From: Clostridia bacterium
GTDB lineage: Bacteria > Bacillota > Clostridia > Oscillospirales > CAG-272
DNA length: 5,371 bases
Reading direction: 5' to 3'
NCBI GenBank assembly: GCA_017453085.1
Contig: JAFTKV010000220.1
Location: 1-5,371, forward strand
The notes under the pieces were generated by a model. The model made no database searches and was not told the origin of the DNA. It saw nothing but the letters and a program-made list of their open reading frames with translations. Below are positions 1-5,371 of this stretch, piece after piece. A program made the position numbers and the translations under genes. The stretch's first letter is position 1, and each line of letters opens with the position of its first letter.

Positions 1-148
1 GTATTCTTTATCTATTTCAATGACGCTCGCGCGCGAAGCAGGTAGTGAAAAAACTCCACTTCGCTTCGCTCCGTTTCGTTTTTCACTACCTGCTTTTTCA
101 TTCTATTGTTTTTTCTTTACCCCAACTATTGACAAAGAGCCATTTTTA
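1..148. other. AT-rich region downstream of atpC, no gene seen apart from the hairpin
   Basis: Apart from the hairpin, this stretch shows no credible coding sequence. On the minus strand the bases just after the atpC stop are AT-rich with several stops and only a five-codon ATG frame. Plus-strand frames that cross it run on into the antisense of atpC and atpD and look like chance frames. A GC-rich alternating tract (about 25-35, CTCGCGCGCGA) sits between the hairpin and the left edge. The next gene must lie beyond position 1. Confidence 0.6.
36..95. terminator. Long hairpin after atpC, candidate intrinsic (possibly bidirectional) terminator
   Basis: A perfect 17-bp inverted repeat pairs 36-52 with 79-95 (arm AAGCAGGTAGTGAAAAA), enclosing a loop of about 26 bases with short TTCGC repeats. 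It starts 54 bases beyond the atpC stop, where the end of the operon is expected. Read on the plus strand, the right arm runs into a T-tract (94-98), the form of an intrinsic terminator. Read on the minus strand, the direction of the atp message, the second arm is followed by GC-rich CGCGCG and not by a U-tract. It may therefore terminate a convergent gene to the left of the window, act in both directions, or mark the 3' end of the atp message by processing. The pairing is seen directly; the function is inferred. Confidence 0.6.
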
Positions 149-418
149 TTATGTTGTGTTTTTCCAGGTAAAGCTGCCGGAAAGCAGTACCACACGCTCG
201 CCCGATACGGTAAGCAGACCGCCATCGGTGGAGCCGAGCTTCTCTTCTCCGTCCTCCAGCTCGACCTTGCAATCGCAGGCCTTTACGGGAGTGACGAAGG
301 AAATGTGCCCTGCCATCACCGCCAGTTCGCCCTCCACGCCACGCACGATCAGTCTGACCGCCTCGCCGTGGAAGAGATCGCCCTCGGGAGAGGATATTTT
401 CAGCGGGAAGGTTTTCAT
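149..418 (-). CDS. atpC: F-type ATP synthase subunit epsilon, short form lacking the C-terminal helices
   Basis: Epsilon binds gamma at the foot of the central stalk and couples F1 to the c ring. Only 89 residues are encoded, against about 130-140 in most bacteria. They make up the N-terminal beta-sandwich domain: FPLKISSPEGDLFHGEA (4-20), the motif GELAVMAGHISFVTPV (30-45, matching the usual GxxGxLPGHxxLxxxL) and a closing strand near GGLLTVSGERVVLLSG (66-81). The two C-terminal helices that bind ATP and inhibit hydrolysis in E. coli or Bacillus are absent. Two tandem TAA codons end the gene, and no helix-coding remnant follows in any frame, so this looks like a true short form and not a recent frameshift. 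Short epsilons are known in Chlorobium. The ATG (418-416) overlaps the atpD stop by 4 bases; GAAGG (430-426) lies seven bases upstream. Confidence 0.93.
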   Translation of the reverse strand: MKTFPLKISSPEGDLFHGEAVRLIVRGVEGELAVMAGHISFVTPVKACDCKVELEDGEEKLGSTDGGLLTVSGERVVLLSGSFTWKNTT

Positions 419-1815
419 CGTACCGCCTTCTTTGCTTTTTCCACAGCTTCGTCGATGGTGCCCACAAACAGGAATGCCGACTCGGGCAGATCATCGTGCT
501 TGCCCTCGATGATCTCCTTGAAGCCGCGGATGGTCTCGGACAGCGGCACGTATGCACCGGGGATGCCCGTGAACTTTTCGGACACGTCGAAGGGCTGGGA
601 CAGGAAGCGCTGGATCTTTCGTGCTCTCTGCACCAGCATCTTGTCTTCATCGGAGAGCTCGTCCATACCCATAATGGCGATGATGTCCATCAGCTCCTGA
701 TATCGCTGGAGGATCCGCTGTACCTCGCGGGCAACGGTGTAATGCTCTTCGCCGATGATCTCGGGTGTAAGGATACGGCTGGTGGATTCCAGCGGGTCAA
801 CCGCAGGATAGATGCCCTGAGAGGAAATGCTTCTGGACAGAACCGTGGTAGCGTCCAAGTGTGCGAAGGTGGTAGCGGGAGCAGGGTCGGTCAGGTCGTC
901 CGCAGGAACGTAGACCGCCTGGATCGAGGTGATGGAGCCCTTCTTGGTGGAAGTGATTCGCTCCTGCAGATCGCCCATCTCGGTGGCCAGCGTAGGCTGA
1001 TAGCCAACTGCCGAGGGCATACGTCCCAGCAGAGCCGAAACCTCCGAGCCTGCCTGTGTAAAGCGGAAGATATTGTCGATAAAGAGCAGTACGTCCTGAT
1101 TTTCCTCATCGCGGAAGTATTCCGCCATGGTAAGACCGGACAGCGCAACCCGCATTCTGGCTCCGGGAGGCTCGTTCATCTGACCGTACACCAGCGTGGT
1201 GTTGGCAAGAACTCCCGATTCCTTCATTTCATTGTACAGATCGTTGCCCTCGCGGGTACGTTCGCCAACGCCTGTGAAGACCGACAGACCGCCGTGCTGC
1301 TTGGCAACGTTGTTGATCAGCTCCATGATCAGAACGGTTTTTCCAACGCCCGCACCGCCGAACAGACCGATCTTGCCACCCTTGGAGTAGGGGCAGATCA
1401 GGTCGATGACCTTGATACCGGTCTCAAGGATCTCGGTGGAGGTGGACAGCTCGCTGAAGGAGGGAGCGGGTCTGTGGATGTTCCAACGCTCCACGCCCTC
1501 TGCCAAGGGCTTGTTGTCTACGGTATCGCCCAGCACGTTGAAGATACGTCCCAGCGTTTCTCTGCCCACGGGCACGCTGATGGTCTTGCCGGTATCGGTA
1601 ACCGGAGTGCCGCGCTTCAGACCGTCGGTGGAGGACATGGCGATGCAACGCACCACGTTGTCGCCGATGTGCTGTGCCACCTCAACGGTCAGCGTTTTGG
1701 CGCCGTTTTGCATGGTCAGCGCATTATAGATGGAGGGCAGACTGCCTTCCTCAAAGCACACGTCTACCACAGGTCCCATGACCTGAGAAACGCGTCCTTT
1801 TGCTGTATTTGACAT
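415..1815 (-). CDS. atpD: F-type ATP synthase subunit beta (catalytic)
   Basis: Beta carries the three catalytic sites, making ATP from ADP and phosphate or hydrolysing it to pump ions. Its 466 residues are the usual length. The beta-barrel (about 1-80) is followed by the nucleotide domain with P-loop GGAGVGKT (153-160), the catalytic glutamate in GERTREG (Glu185) and Walker B LLFID ending at Asp247. After it come RFTQAGSEVSALLGRMPS (251-268) and the alpha/beta signature PAVDPLESTS (337-346). The C-terminal helical domain has the torque loop as DELSDED (385-391), a conservative form of DELSEED. All active-site residues I can check are present, so the enzyme should be active. The ATG start (1815-1813) has the strongest Shine-Dalgarno of the operon. 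The gene is separated from atpG by 34 bases, the widest gap here, and its TGA overlaps the atpC ATG as ATGA. Confidence 0.99.
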   Translation of the reverse strand: MSNTAKGRVSQVMGPVVDVCFEEGSLPSIYNALTMQNGAKTLTVEVAQHIGDNVVRCIAMSSTDGLKRGTPVTDTGKTISVPVGRETLGRIFNVLGDTVDNKPLAEGVERWNIHRPAPSFSELSTSTEILETGIKVIDLICPYSKGGKIGLFGGAGVGKTVLIMELINNVAKQHGGLSVFTGVGERTREGNDLYNEMKESGVLANTTLVYGQMNEPPGARMRVALSGLTMAEYFRDEENQDVLLFIDNIFRFTQAGSEVSALLGRMPSAVGYQPTLATEMGDLQERITSTKKGSITSIQAVYVPADDLTDPAPATTFAHLDATTVLSRSISSQGIYPAVDPLESTSRILTPEIIGEEHYTVAREVQRILQRYQELMDIIAIMGMDELSDEDKMLVQRARKIQRFLSQPFDVSEKFTGIPGAYVPLSETIRGFKEIIEGKHDDLPESAFLFVGTIDEAVEKAKKAVR

Positions 1816-1822
1816 AGTGTTT

Positions 1823-1830
1823 CTCCTTTT
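1823..1830 (-). promoter_or_regulatory. Strong ribosome binding site for atpD
   Basis: AAAAGGAG, seven bases before the atpD ATG, is the best Shine-Dalgarno of the window. It is also the only one lying wholly in a real intergenic gap (34 bases) without overlapping an upstream gene end. It would allow independent, efficient initiation on the catalytic subunit gene, needed at three copies per enzyme. Confidence 0.8.
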
Positions 1831-1849
1831 CAGAGTTTGGCATCACCGC

Positions 1850-2653
1850 TTATGCGCCGCTGCCTGCGACGATCTCGGTGATCTCCTGTGTGATGGCGCC
1901 CTGTCTTGCACGGTTGTATTCCAGCCCCAGACGATCGATCATTTCCTGCGCATTCTTGCCTGCGCTGTCCATTGCTACCCGTCGTGCGGCAACCTCGCTG
2001 GCGAAGCTTTCCTTCACCGAGGAGACGATCATACCGGCCACGTATTCGGGGATCACGGCGTTCAACACGGTGATCTCGTCCGGCTCGAAAATGGCGGAAA
2101 CCGACTTTCTGCTCTCGCTCTTTTCCAAAGGCAGAAGCCATCTGACGTAGGCCTCCTGGGACATCAGGGAAATATATTTGGTACATAGGATGCCGAAGCG
2201 GTCGAATTTTCCCTCGCAAAACTCGCGGCAGATCTGATCGGCGATCTCCTTAGCATCAGCATAGGTGAAATGCTCGGCGTACAGCAGCTTTCCCGCAAAT
2301 CGGTCACAGGCGCGCTTGCCCACGGGGATGATCTCGGCATCGGGATATTCCCTCAGCAGACGGAAGATGTTGGCGTTGTAGCCGCCCGCAAGACCGCGAT
2401 CGCCTGCAACCACCAAAAGACACAGTCTGTCGCCGCTCGCCGCCTTCATATAGGGGCTTTTTCTGCACTCCTCGTAGGTGGACAGCTGCTCCACCGTTTC
2501 GGTCAGGGCAACGGCGTACTCTTTTCCCCGATTCATGGACTCGGTGGCCCGACGGATCTTGGAGGACGCTACCAGCCCCATCGCCTTGGTCAGATGGAGG
2601 GTGGAATCAACGCTTTTGATGCGTGTGCGCAGTTGCTTGATATCAGCACCCAT
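1850..2653 (-). CDS. atpG: F-type ATP synthase subunit gamma (rotor shaft)
   Basis: Gamma is the central shaft: its N- and C-terminal helices form the coiled coil that turns inside the alpha3beta3 head and transmits torque to and from the c ring. The N-terminal helix has the family pattern with LTKAMGLVASSKIRRA (residues 21-36). The globular domain carries GDRGLAGGYN (84-93), equivalent to the usual S/G-D-R-G-L-x-G-G-x-N. The C-terminal helix ends ITQEITEIVAG (254-264), close to the gamma signature, although Ser265 stands where Ala is usual. At 267 residues it is about 20 shorter than typical bacterial gamma; both shaft helices appear intact, so the loss is likely in the globular domain. Six cysteines (63, 78, 116, 142, 146, 157) are present. 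The start ATG (2653-2651) lies four bases after the atpA stop, and GAGGTGA (2664-2658) overlaps that stop, favouring coupling. Confidence 0.97.
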   Translation of the reverse strand: MGADIKQLRTRIKSVDSTLHLTKAMGLVASSKIRRATESMNRGKEYAVALTETVEQLSTYEECRKSPYMKAASGDRLCLLVVAGDRGLAGGYNANIFRLLREYPDAEIIPVGKRACDRFAGKLLYAEHFTYADAKEIADQICREFCEGKFDRFGILCTKYISLMSQEAYVRWLLPLEKSESRKSVSAIFEPDEITVLNAVIPEYVAGMIVSSVKESFASEVAARRVAMDSAGKNAQEMIDRLGLEYNRARQGAITQEITEIVAGSGA

Positions 2654-2657
2654 CCGC

Positions 2658-4148
2658 TCACCTCATCTCGCGCAGCGCAGATTTTAAGAGCTCGATGTCG
2701 CTATCGCTCCAGTTGCCCGCTTCAACGCTGGCAAGGAAATTGCTGTATTTGTTCTCCAGCAGCTCGTACAGAGACTGCTCGTATTCCTTGACCTTCTTTA
2801 CCGGCGTATCGTTCAGATAGCCGTTGATGACCGCATACACGATCGCCACCTGACAGCCCACGCGGACGGGAGCGTTTCTTCCCTGCTTCAGGACCTCCAC
2901 GATCCGCTCCCCCAGTGCCAGTCTTGCCTTGGTATCGGCATCCAGATCGCTGCCGAACTGGGCAAAGGACTGGAGCTCACGGTACTGGGAGTAGAGCAGC
3001 TTCAGCTCGCCCGACACCTTCTTCATGGCCTTGAGCTGTGCGGAACCGCCCACTCGGCTGACCGAGATACCGGGATTGATCGCGGGCATAATGCCTGCGT
3101 GGAACAGCTCAGTCTCCAGGAAGATCTGACCGTCGGTGATGGAAATGACGTTGGTGGGAATATAGGCGGAAACGTCGCCTGCCTGAGTCTCGATGATGGG
3201 CAGAGCGGTAATAGATCCACCGCCGTATGCGGGATCTACGCAGGCGGCACGCTCCAAGAGGCGGGAGTGGAGATAGAAGACATCGCCGGGATACGCCTCT
3301 CTTCCGGGAGGACGGCGGATCAGCAGAGACAGCGCACGGTAGGCCACTGCGTGCTTAGACAGATCGTCGTAAATGATCAGCACATCCTTACCCTGCTCGC
3401 GGAAATACTCCGCCATGGCGCAGCCCGAGTAGGGAGCAACGTACTGCAGGGGTGCTGATTCGGATGCGGAGGCAGAGACGATGATGGTATACTCCATCGC
3501 ACCCGAGCGGGCAAGCTCGTTTGCCAGCTGCACCACCGAGCTGTTCTTCTGTCCGATGGCAACATAGATACAGATGACGTTTTCGTTCTTCTGATTGATG
3601 ATGGTATCGATGGCAATCTCGGTCTTACCGGTCTGACGGTCGCCAATGATCAGCTCTCGCTGACCGCGACCGATAGGGATCATACTGTCGATAGCCTTGA
3701 TACCGGTCTGGAGCGGCACCGACACGCTCTTGCGCTCGATGATACCGGGGGCTTCCGATTCGATAGGACGGGTTGCGAAGGTCGCAACGGGGCCTTTGCC
3801 GTCGATGGGCTCGCCCAAGGCGTTTACCACACGTCCCAAGAGAGCCTCGCCTACGGGAACCGACAGAACCTTTCCTGTTCTCTTTACCGTAGAGCCCTCG
3901 CGGATGTTGTTGTTATCCGACAGGATCGCTACCGAAACGGTCTCGGTCTCCAGATTCTGTGCCATGCCGAAGCTGCCGTCCTCAAATTCCAGCAGCTCGC
4001 TGGCCATACACTCCCGAAGACCGTAGACGCGGGCGATGCCGTCGCCCACCAGAATGACCGTGCCGGTTTCCTTCATCTCGATCTTCGATCGATAGTTTTT
4101 GATTTGTTCTTTGATCACGTTACTGATCTCTTCGGGTCTTGTATTCAC
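2658..4148 (-). CDS. atpA: F-type ATP synthase subunit alpha
   Basis: Alpha forms the non-catalytic half of the alpha3beta3 head and supplies the arginine finger to the catalytic sites on beta. The protein has 496 residues, slightly under the usual 500-513, and is complete. In order it shows an N-terminal segment that should bind delta, a beta-barrel domain (about 25-95), and the nucleotide domain with P-loop GDRQTGKT (169-176). Next come the Walker B region VLIIYDD (256-262) and the alpha/beta signature PAINPGISVS (355-364), immediately followed by the arginine finger (Arg365). The C-terminal helical domain follows. The start is GTG (4148-4146), overlapping the atpH TGA as GTGA; AAAGGAAG lies ten bases upstream, and no ATG occurs until residue 25, inside the conserved barrel, so GTG is secure. 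The TGA stop (2660-2658) is four bases from atpG. Confidence 0.98.
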   Translation of the reverse strand: MNTRPEEISNVIKEQIKNYRSKIEMKETGTVILVGDGIARVYGLRECMASELLEFEDGSFGMAQNLETETVSVAILSDNNNIREGSTVKRTGKVLSVPVGEALLGRVVNALGEPIDGKGPVATFATRPIESEAPGIIERKSVSVPLQTGIKAIDSMIPIGRGQRELIIGDRQTGKTEIAIDTIINQKNENVICIYVAIGQKNSSVVQLANELARSGAMEYTIIVSASASESAPLQYVAPYSGCAMAEYFREQGKDVLIIYDDLSKHAVAYRALSLLIRRPPGREAYPGDVFYLHSRLLERAACVDPAYGGGSITALPIIETQAGDVSAYIPTNVISITDGQIFLETELFHAGIMPAINPGISVSRVGGSAQLKAMKKVSGELKLLYSQYRELQSFAQFGSDLDADTKARLALGERIVEVLKQGRNAPVRVGCQVAIVYAVINGYLNDTPVKKVKEYEQSLYELLENKYSNFLASVEAGNWSDSDIELLKSALREMR

Positions 4149-4675
4149 GATTTGATCACTTCCTTTACCTCACGTAGACGGTGGCGCAAACTGCCGTCCA
4201 TAATATTGCCGTCTACCTCGACGATCAGACCGCCCAGCAGACTCTCGTCGATGGAATACTCTGCGCTGATCTTACTTTGATACAGCTTCTCCAGCTTGGC
4301 AACCAGCTTTTGCTTTTCGCCGTCGGTCAGCTCCACAGCAGAGGTGACCTTCGCCGTGCTGATGCGCTCGGACGCCGCATACAAAGCTTCAAATTCCGCT
4401 GCCGACTCCCAAAACCAAGCCATTCTTCCCTTCTCGCACATCAGCTGCAGGTAGGAAAGCACCTGCCCGGGCACCGCATTGCCAAACACCGCTTCAATGG
4501 CGGAAAGTCGATCGCCAAGCGGAATGCTCGGTGAGGTGAGAAACTCCATGTATTCGGGATTTTCCTGCAAAGCGGCCTTTACCTTGGCAAGAGCAGCAGA
4601 ATATTCTGCTTTTGCATTCTCTTCCACGGCCAGCATGAAGAGAGCGGCACCGTATTCTTTACCGATCTCATTCAT
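4145..4675 (-). CDS. atpH: F-type ATP synthase subunit delta (OSCP-like)
   Basis: Delta sits on top of the F1 head and joins alpha N-termini to the b stalk. With the ATG at 4675-4673 it has 176 residues, close to the usual 175-180. The N-terminal helical domain begins MNEIGKEYGAALF, matching the family pattern of a Tyr followed by Ala-rich residues soon after the start. The C-terminal part has the conserved LLGGLIVEVDG and DGSLRHRL (about residues 146-156 and 160-167). An in-frame GTG three codons upstream (4684-4682) would give 179 residues. I prefer the ATG because of the start codon type, the N-terminus and an AGGTGA five bases before it, but GAGG also precedes the GTG at a fair distance. 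The gene overlaps atpF by 8 bases (17 with the GTG) and atpA by 4, which suggests translational coupling. This is the least conserved F1 subunit, and the assignment rests on both motifs and position. Confidence 0.95.
   Translation of the reverse strand: MNEIGKEYGAALFMLAVEENAKAEYSAALAKVKAALQENPEYMEFLTSPSIPLGDRLSAIEAVFGNAVPGQVLSYLQLMCEKGRMAWFWESAAEFEALYAASERISTAKVTSAVELTDGEKQKLVAKLEKLYQSKISAEYSIDESLLGGLIVEVDGNIMDGSLRHRLREVKEVIKS
4159..4166 (-). promoter_or_regulatory. Ribosome binding site for the GTG start of atpA
   Basis: AAAGGAAG lies ten bases before the GTG start codon, within the final codons of atpH. It continues as TGATC, matching the extended Shine-Dalgarno consensus. Together with the GTGA stop/start overlap, it supports GTG as the true atpA start. 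Confidence 0.7.
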
Positions 4676-5174
4676 TGCCGTCACCTATTTCCTCAATAAA
4701 GGAATCGATGAGAGCTCTGTGATCCTCGGTTCTGATCTCACGCTCCAGCAACTTTTCGGTGAGCGCGCCCGAGACCTCTACGATCTCCTGCTTGATGCCG
4801 TCTGCAGCCTTCTTGCGCTCCAGCTCCGCCTCTGTCTCTGCCGCACGGATGATGCCGTCAGCACGAGCCTGTGCCTCGGCGATCAGCTTGTCGCCGCGGT
4901 ACTTGGCGTTCTCGGCAGCAGATTGCAGGATCGCACTGGCCTCTGCATCCGCAGAAGACAGCTTTTTTTCCCACTCTCTGCGATGCGCGTTTGCCTCAGC
5001 CTCGGCATTTTCAGCAGACGCATACTGAGCGTCCAGCTGGCTCTGCCGCTGCTCCAACACCTTTTTCACCGGCTTGAACAGAAACTTTTTCAGGATCAGA
5101 AACAGCAATAGAAGATTGACCAAAGAGATCAATATCTGCCAAATATTGACAGAAATGATATCCAAGTTTTGCAT
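4668..5174 (-). CDS. atpF: F-type ATP synthase subunit b (peripheral stalk)
   Basis: Encodes 168 residues, a normal length for bacterial b. Subunit b anchors the peripheral stalk in the membrane and holds the alpha3beta3 head still through delta. Residues about 9-28 form one very hydrophobic N-terminal membrane helix rich in Leu and Ile. It is followed by the family-typical KKFLFKPVKKVLEQR (residues 29-43), where the helix leaves the membrane. The rest, about residues 44-150, is charged and rich in Ala, Glu, Lys and Arg without prolines, as expected for the long helical dimeric stalk. The ATG start (5174-5172) has a Shine-Dalgarno AGGGAG (5188-5183) eight bases upstream. The TGA stop (4670-4668) lies inside the start of atpH. 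Only one b-type gene is visible, so a homodimeric b2 stalk is the simplest reading. Confidence 0.96.
   Translation of the reverse strand: MQNLDIISVNIWQILISLVNLLLLFLILKKFLFKPVKKVLEQRQSQLDAQYASAENAEAEANAHRREWEKKLSSADAEASAILQSAAENAKYRGDKLIAEAQARADGIIRAAETEAELERKKAADGIKQEIVEVSGALTEKLLEREIRTEDHRALIDSFIEEIGDGNE
4681..4686 (-). promoter_or_regulatory. Ribosome binding site supporting the atpH ATG start
   Basis: AGGTGA matches the 3' part of the extended Shine-Dalgarno consensus and lies five bases before the ATG at 4675-4673, inside the last codons of atpF. The GTG within this same hexamer is the alternative atpH start; if that GTG were used, the GAGG further upstream, also inside atpF, would be the binding site. 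Confidence 0.5.
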
Positions 5175-5191
5175 GATCTATGCTCCCTATT

Positions 5192-5371
5192 TTAGCCGAT
5201 CGCGCTCATCAGAACGTCTACCAGCATACCGGGTGCTACGAAGATCAGCAGAATCGCAATAACCAACGCATAGATACCGGTGGTCTCTGCGATGGCACAA
5301 CCCATGATCATGGTAGAAGTGACCGCACCCTTGCTCTCGGGCTGACGGCCGATGGCTTCGCAGGCCTTGGA
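5192..5371 (-). CDS. atpE: F-type ATP synthase subunit c (partial, 5' end beyond window)
   Basis: Partial gene: the last 59 codons and a TAA stop (5194-5192) are present, and the start lies beyond the right edge. Subunit c is the membrane proteolipid whose oligomeric ring rotates as it carries H+ or Na+ through Fo. The visible part covers the polar loop with the conserved RQP (fragment residues 9-11), which contacts gamma/epsilon. It also covers all of the second membrane helix, including the ion-binding glutamate (fragment residue 29, codon 5287-5285) in the context AIAETTGIY. The RQP-to-Glu distance equals that of the Ilyobacter tartaricus c subunit as I recall it. The Thr-Thr after the Glu and the Tyr four residues later resemble the Na+ ligand motif E-S-T-x-x-Y. 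The first helix, which should carry the Gln ligand, is missing, so ion specificity is only suggested. The gene lies 17 bases upstream of atpF. Confidence 0.95.
   Translation of the reverse strand, partial: SKACEAIGRQPESKGAVTSTMIMGCAIAETTGIYALVIAILLIFVAPGMLVDVLMSAIG

Noticed and set aside
149..151. Possibility that atpC is a pseudogene truncated by a frameshift.
   Set aside because: Two TAA codons stand in tandem, the domain ends neatly, the Shine-Dalgarno and overlap with atpD are intact, and no downstream frame encodes the missing helices.
129..157. A TTGACA (129-134) on the plus strand that could be a -35 box.
   Set aside because: No good -10 box lies 16-18 bases further on (the sequence there is near TGTTGT), and transcription would run antisense into atpC. 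TATTAT at 147-152 is too close.
20..700. Plus-strand open frame of 226 codons crossing the hairpin, atpC and the 3' end of atpD.
   Set aside because: It spans a structured intergenic repeat and the antisense of two conserved genes, and its translation shows no family resemblance; it is a chance frame.
496..1812. A 438-codon open frame on the plus strand covering almost the whole of atpD in antisense.
   Set aside because: The minus-strand beta subunit is certain. The antisense frame is explained by atpD codon choice, gives low-complexity Gly/His/Asp/Val-rich protein with no recognisable domain, and has no convincing ribosome binding site.
1816..1849. The atpG-atpD gap as a possible internal promoter or RNA structure.
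   Set aside because: It is only 34 bases, holds a clear Shine-Dalgarno, and shows no -35/-10 pair and no stable inverted repeat.

Overview
The window holds most of one bacterial F-type (F1Fo) ATP synthase operon, read entirely on the minus strand, from the right edge to about position 149. In transcription order the genes are atpE (subunit c, 5' end cut by the window edge), atpF (b), atpH (delta), atpA (alpha), atpG (gamma), atpD (beta) and atpC (epsilon). This is the order E-F-H-A-G-D-C familiar from many bacteria. Subunit a (atpB) would be expected just beyond position 5371 but is not visible.

The organism is probably an anaerobic Firmicute of the class Clostridia, perhaps an uncultured gut Oscillospiraceae-like lineage. 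The grounds are the protein style, the moderate GC content, the Bacillota-like Shine-Dalgarno sites (AAAAGGAG, AGGGAG) and a c subunit resembling those of sodium-motive anaerobes. This placement is an inference from the sequence alone.

Layout: 5371-5192 is the c subunit C-terminal half. 5174-4668 is the b subunit, with one membrane helix and a long charged stalk. 4675-4145 is delta, 4148-2658 alpha, 2653-1850 gamma, 1815-415 beta and 418-149 epsilon. Genes overlap by 4-8 bases or are separated by 4-34 bases, so one polycistronic message with translational coupling is expected. Positions 1-148 carry no convincing gene but contain a 17-bp perfect inverted repeat (36-52 / 79-95), probably the end-of-operon or shared terminator.

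Working together, the c ring (with the unseen a subunit) conducts H+ or Na+, b and delta form the peripheral stalk, and gamma with epsilon forms the rotor shaft. The alpha3beta3 head makes or hydrolyses ATP. All key catalytic motifs of alpha and beta are intact. The points most worth a second look are a naturally short epsilon of 89 residues lacking the inhibitory C-terminal helices, an E-T-T-x-x-Y motif in subunit c that suggests Na+ coupling, and the orientation of the hairpin after atpC. I see no previously undescribed system here; this is essentially a housekeeping operon.
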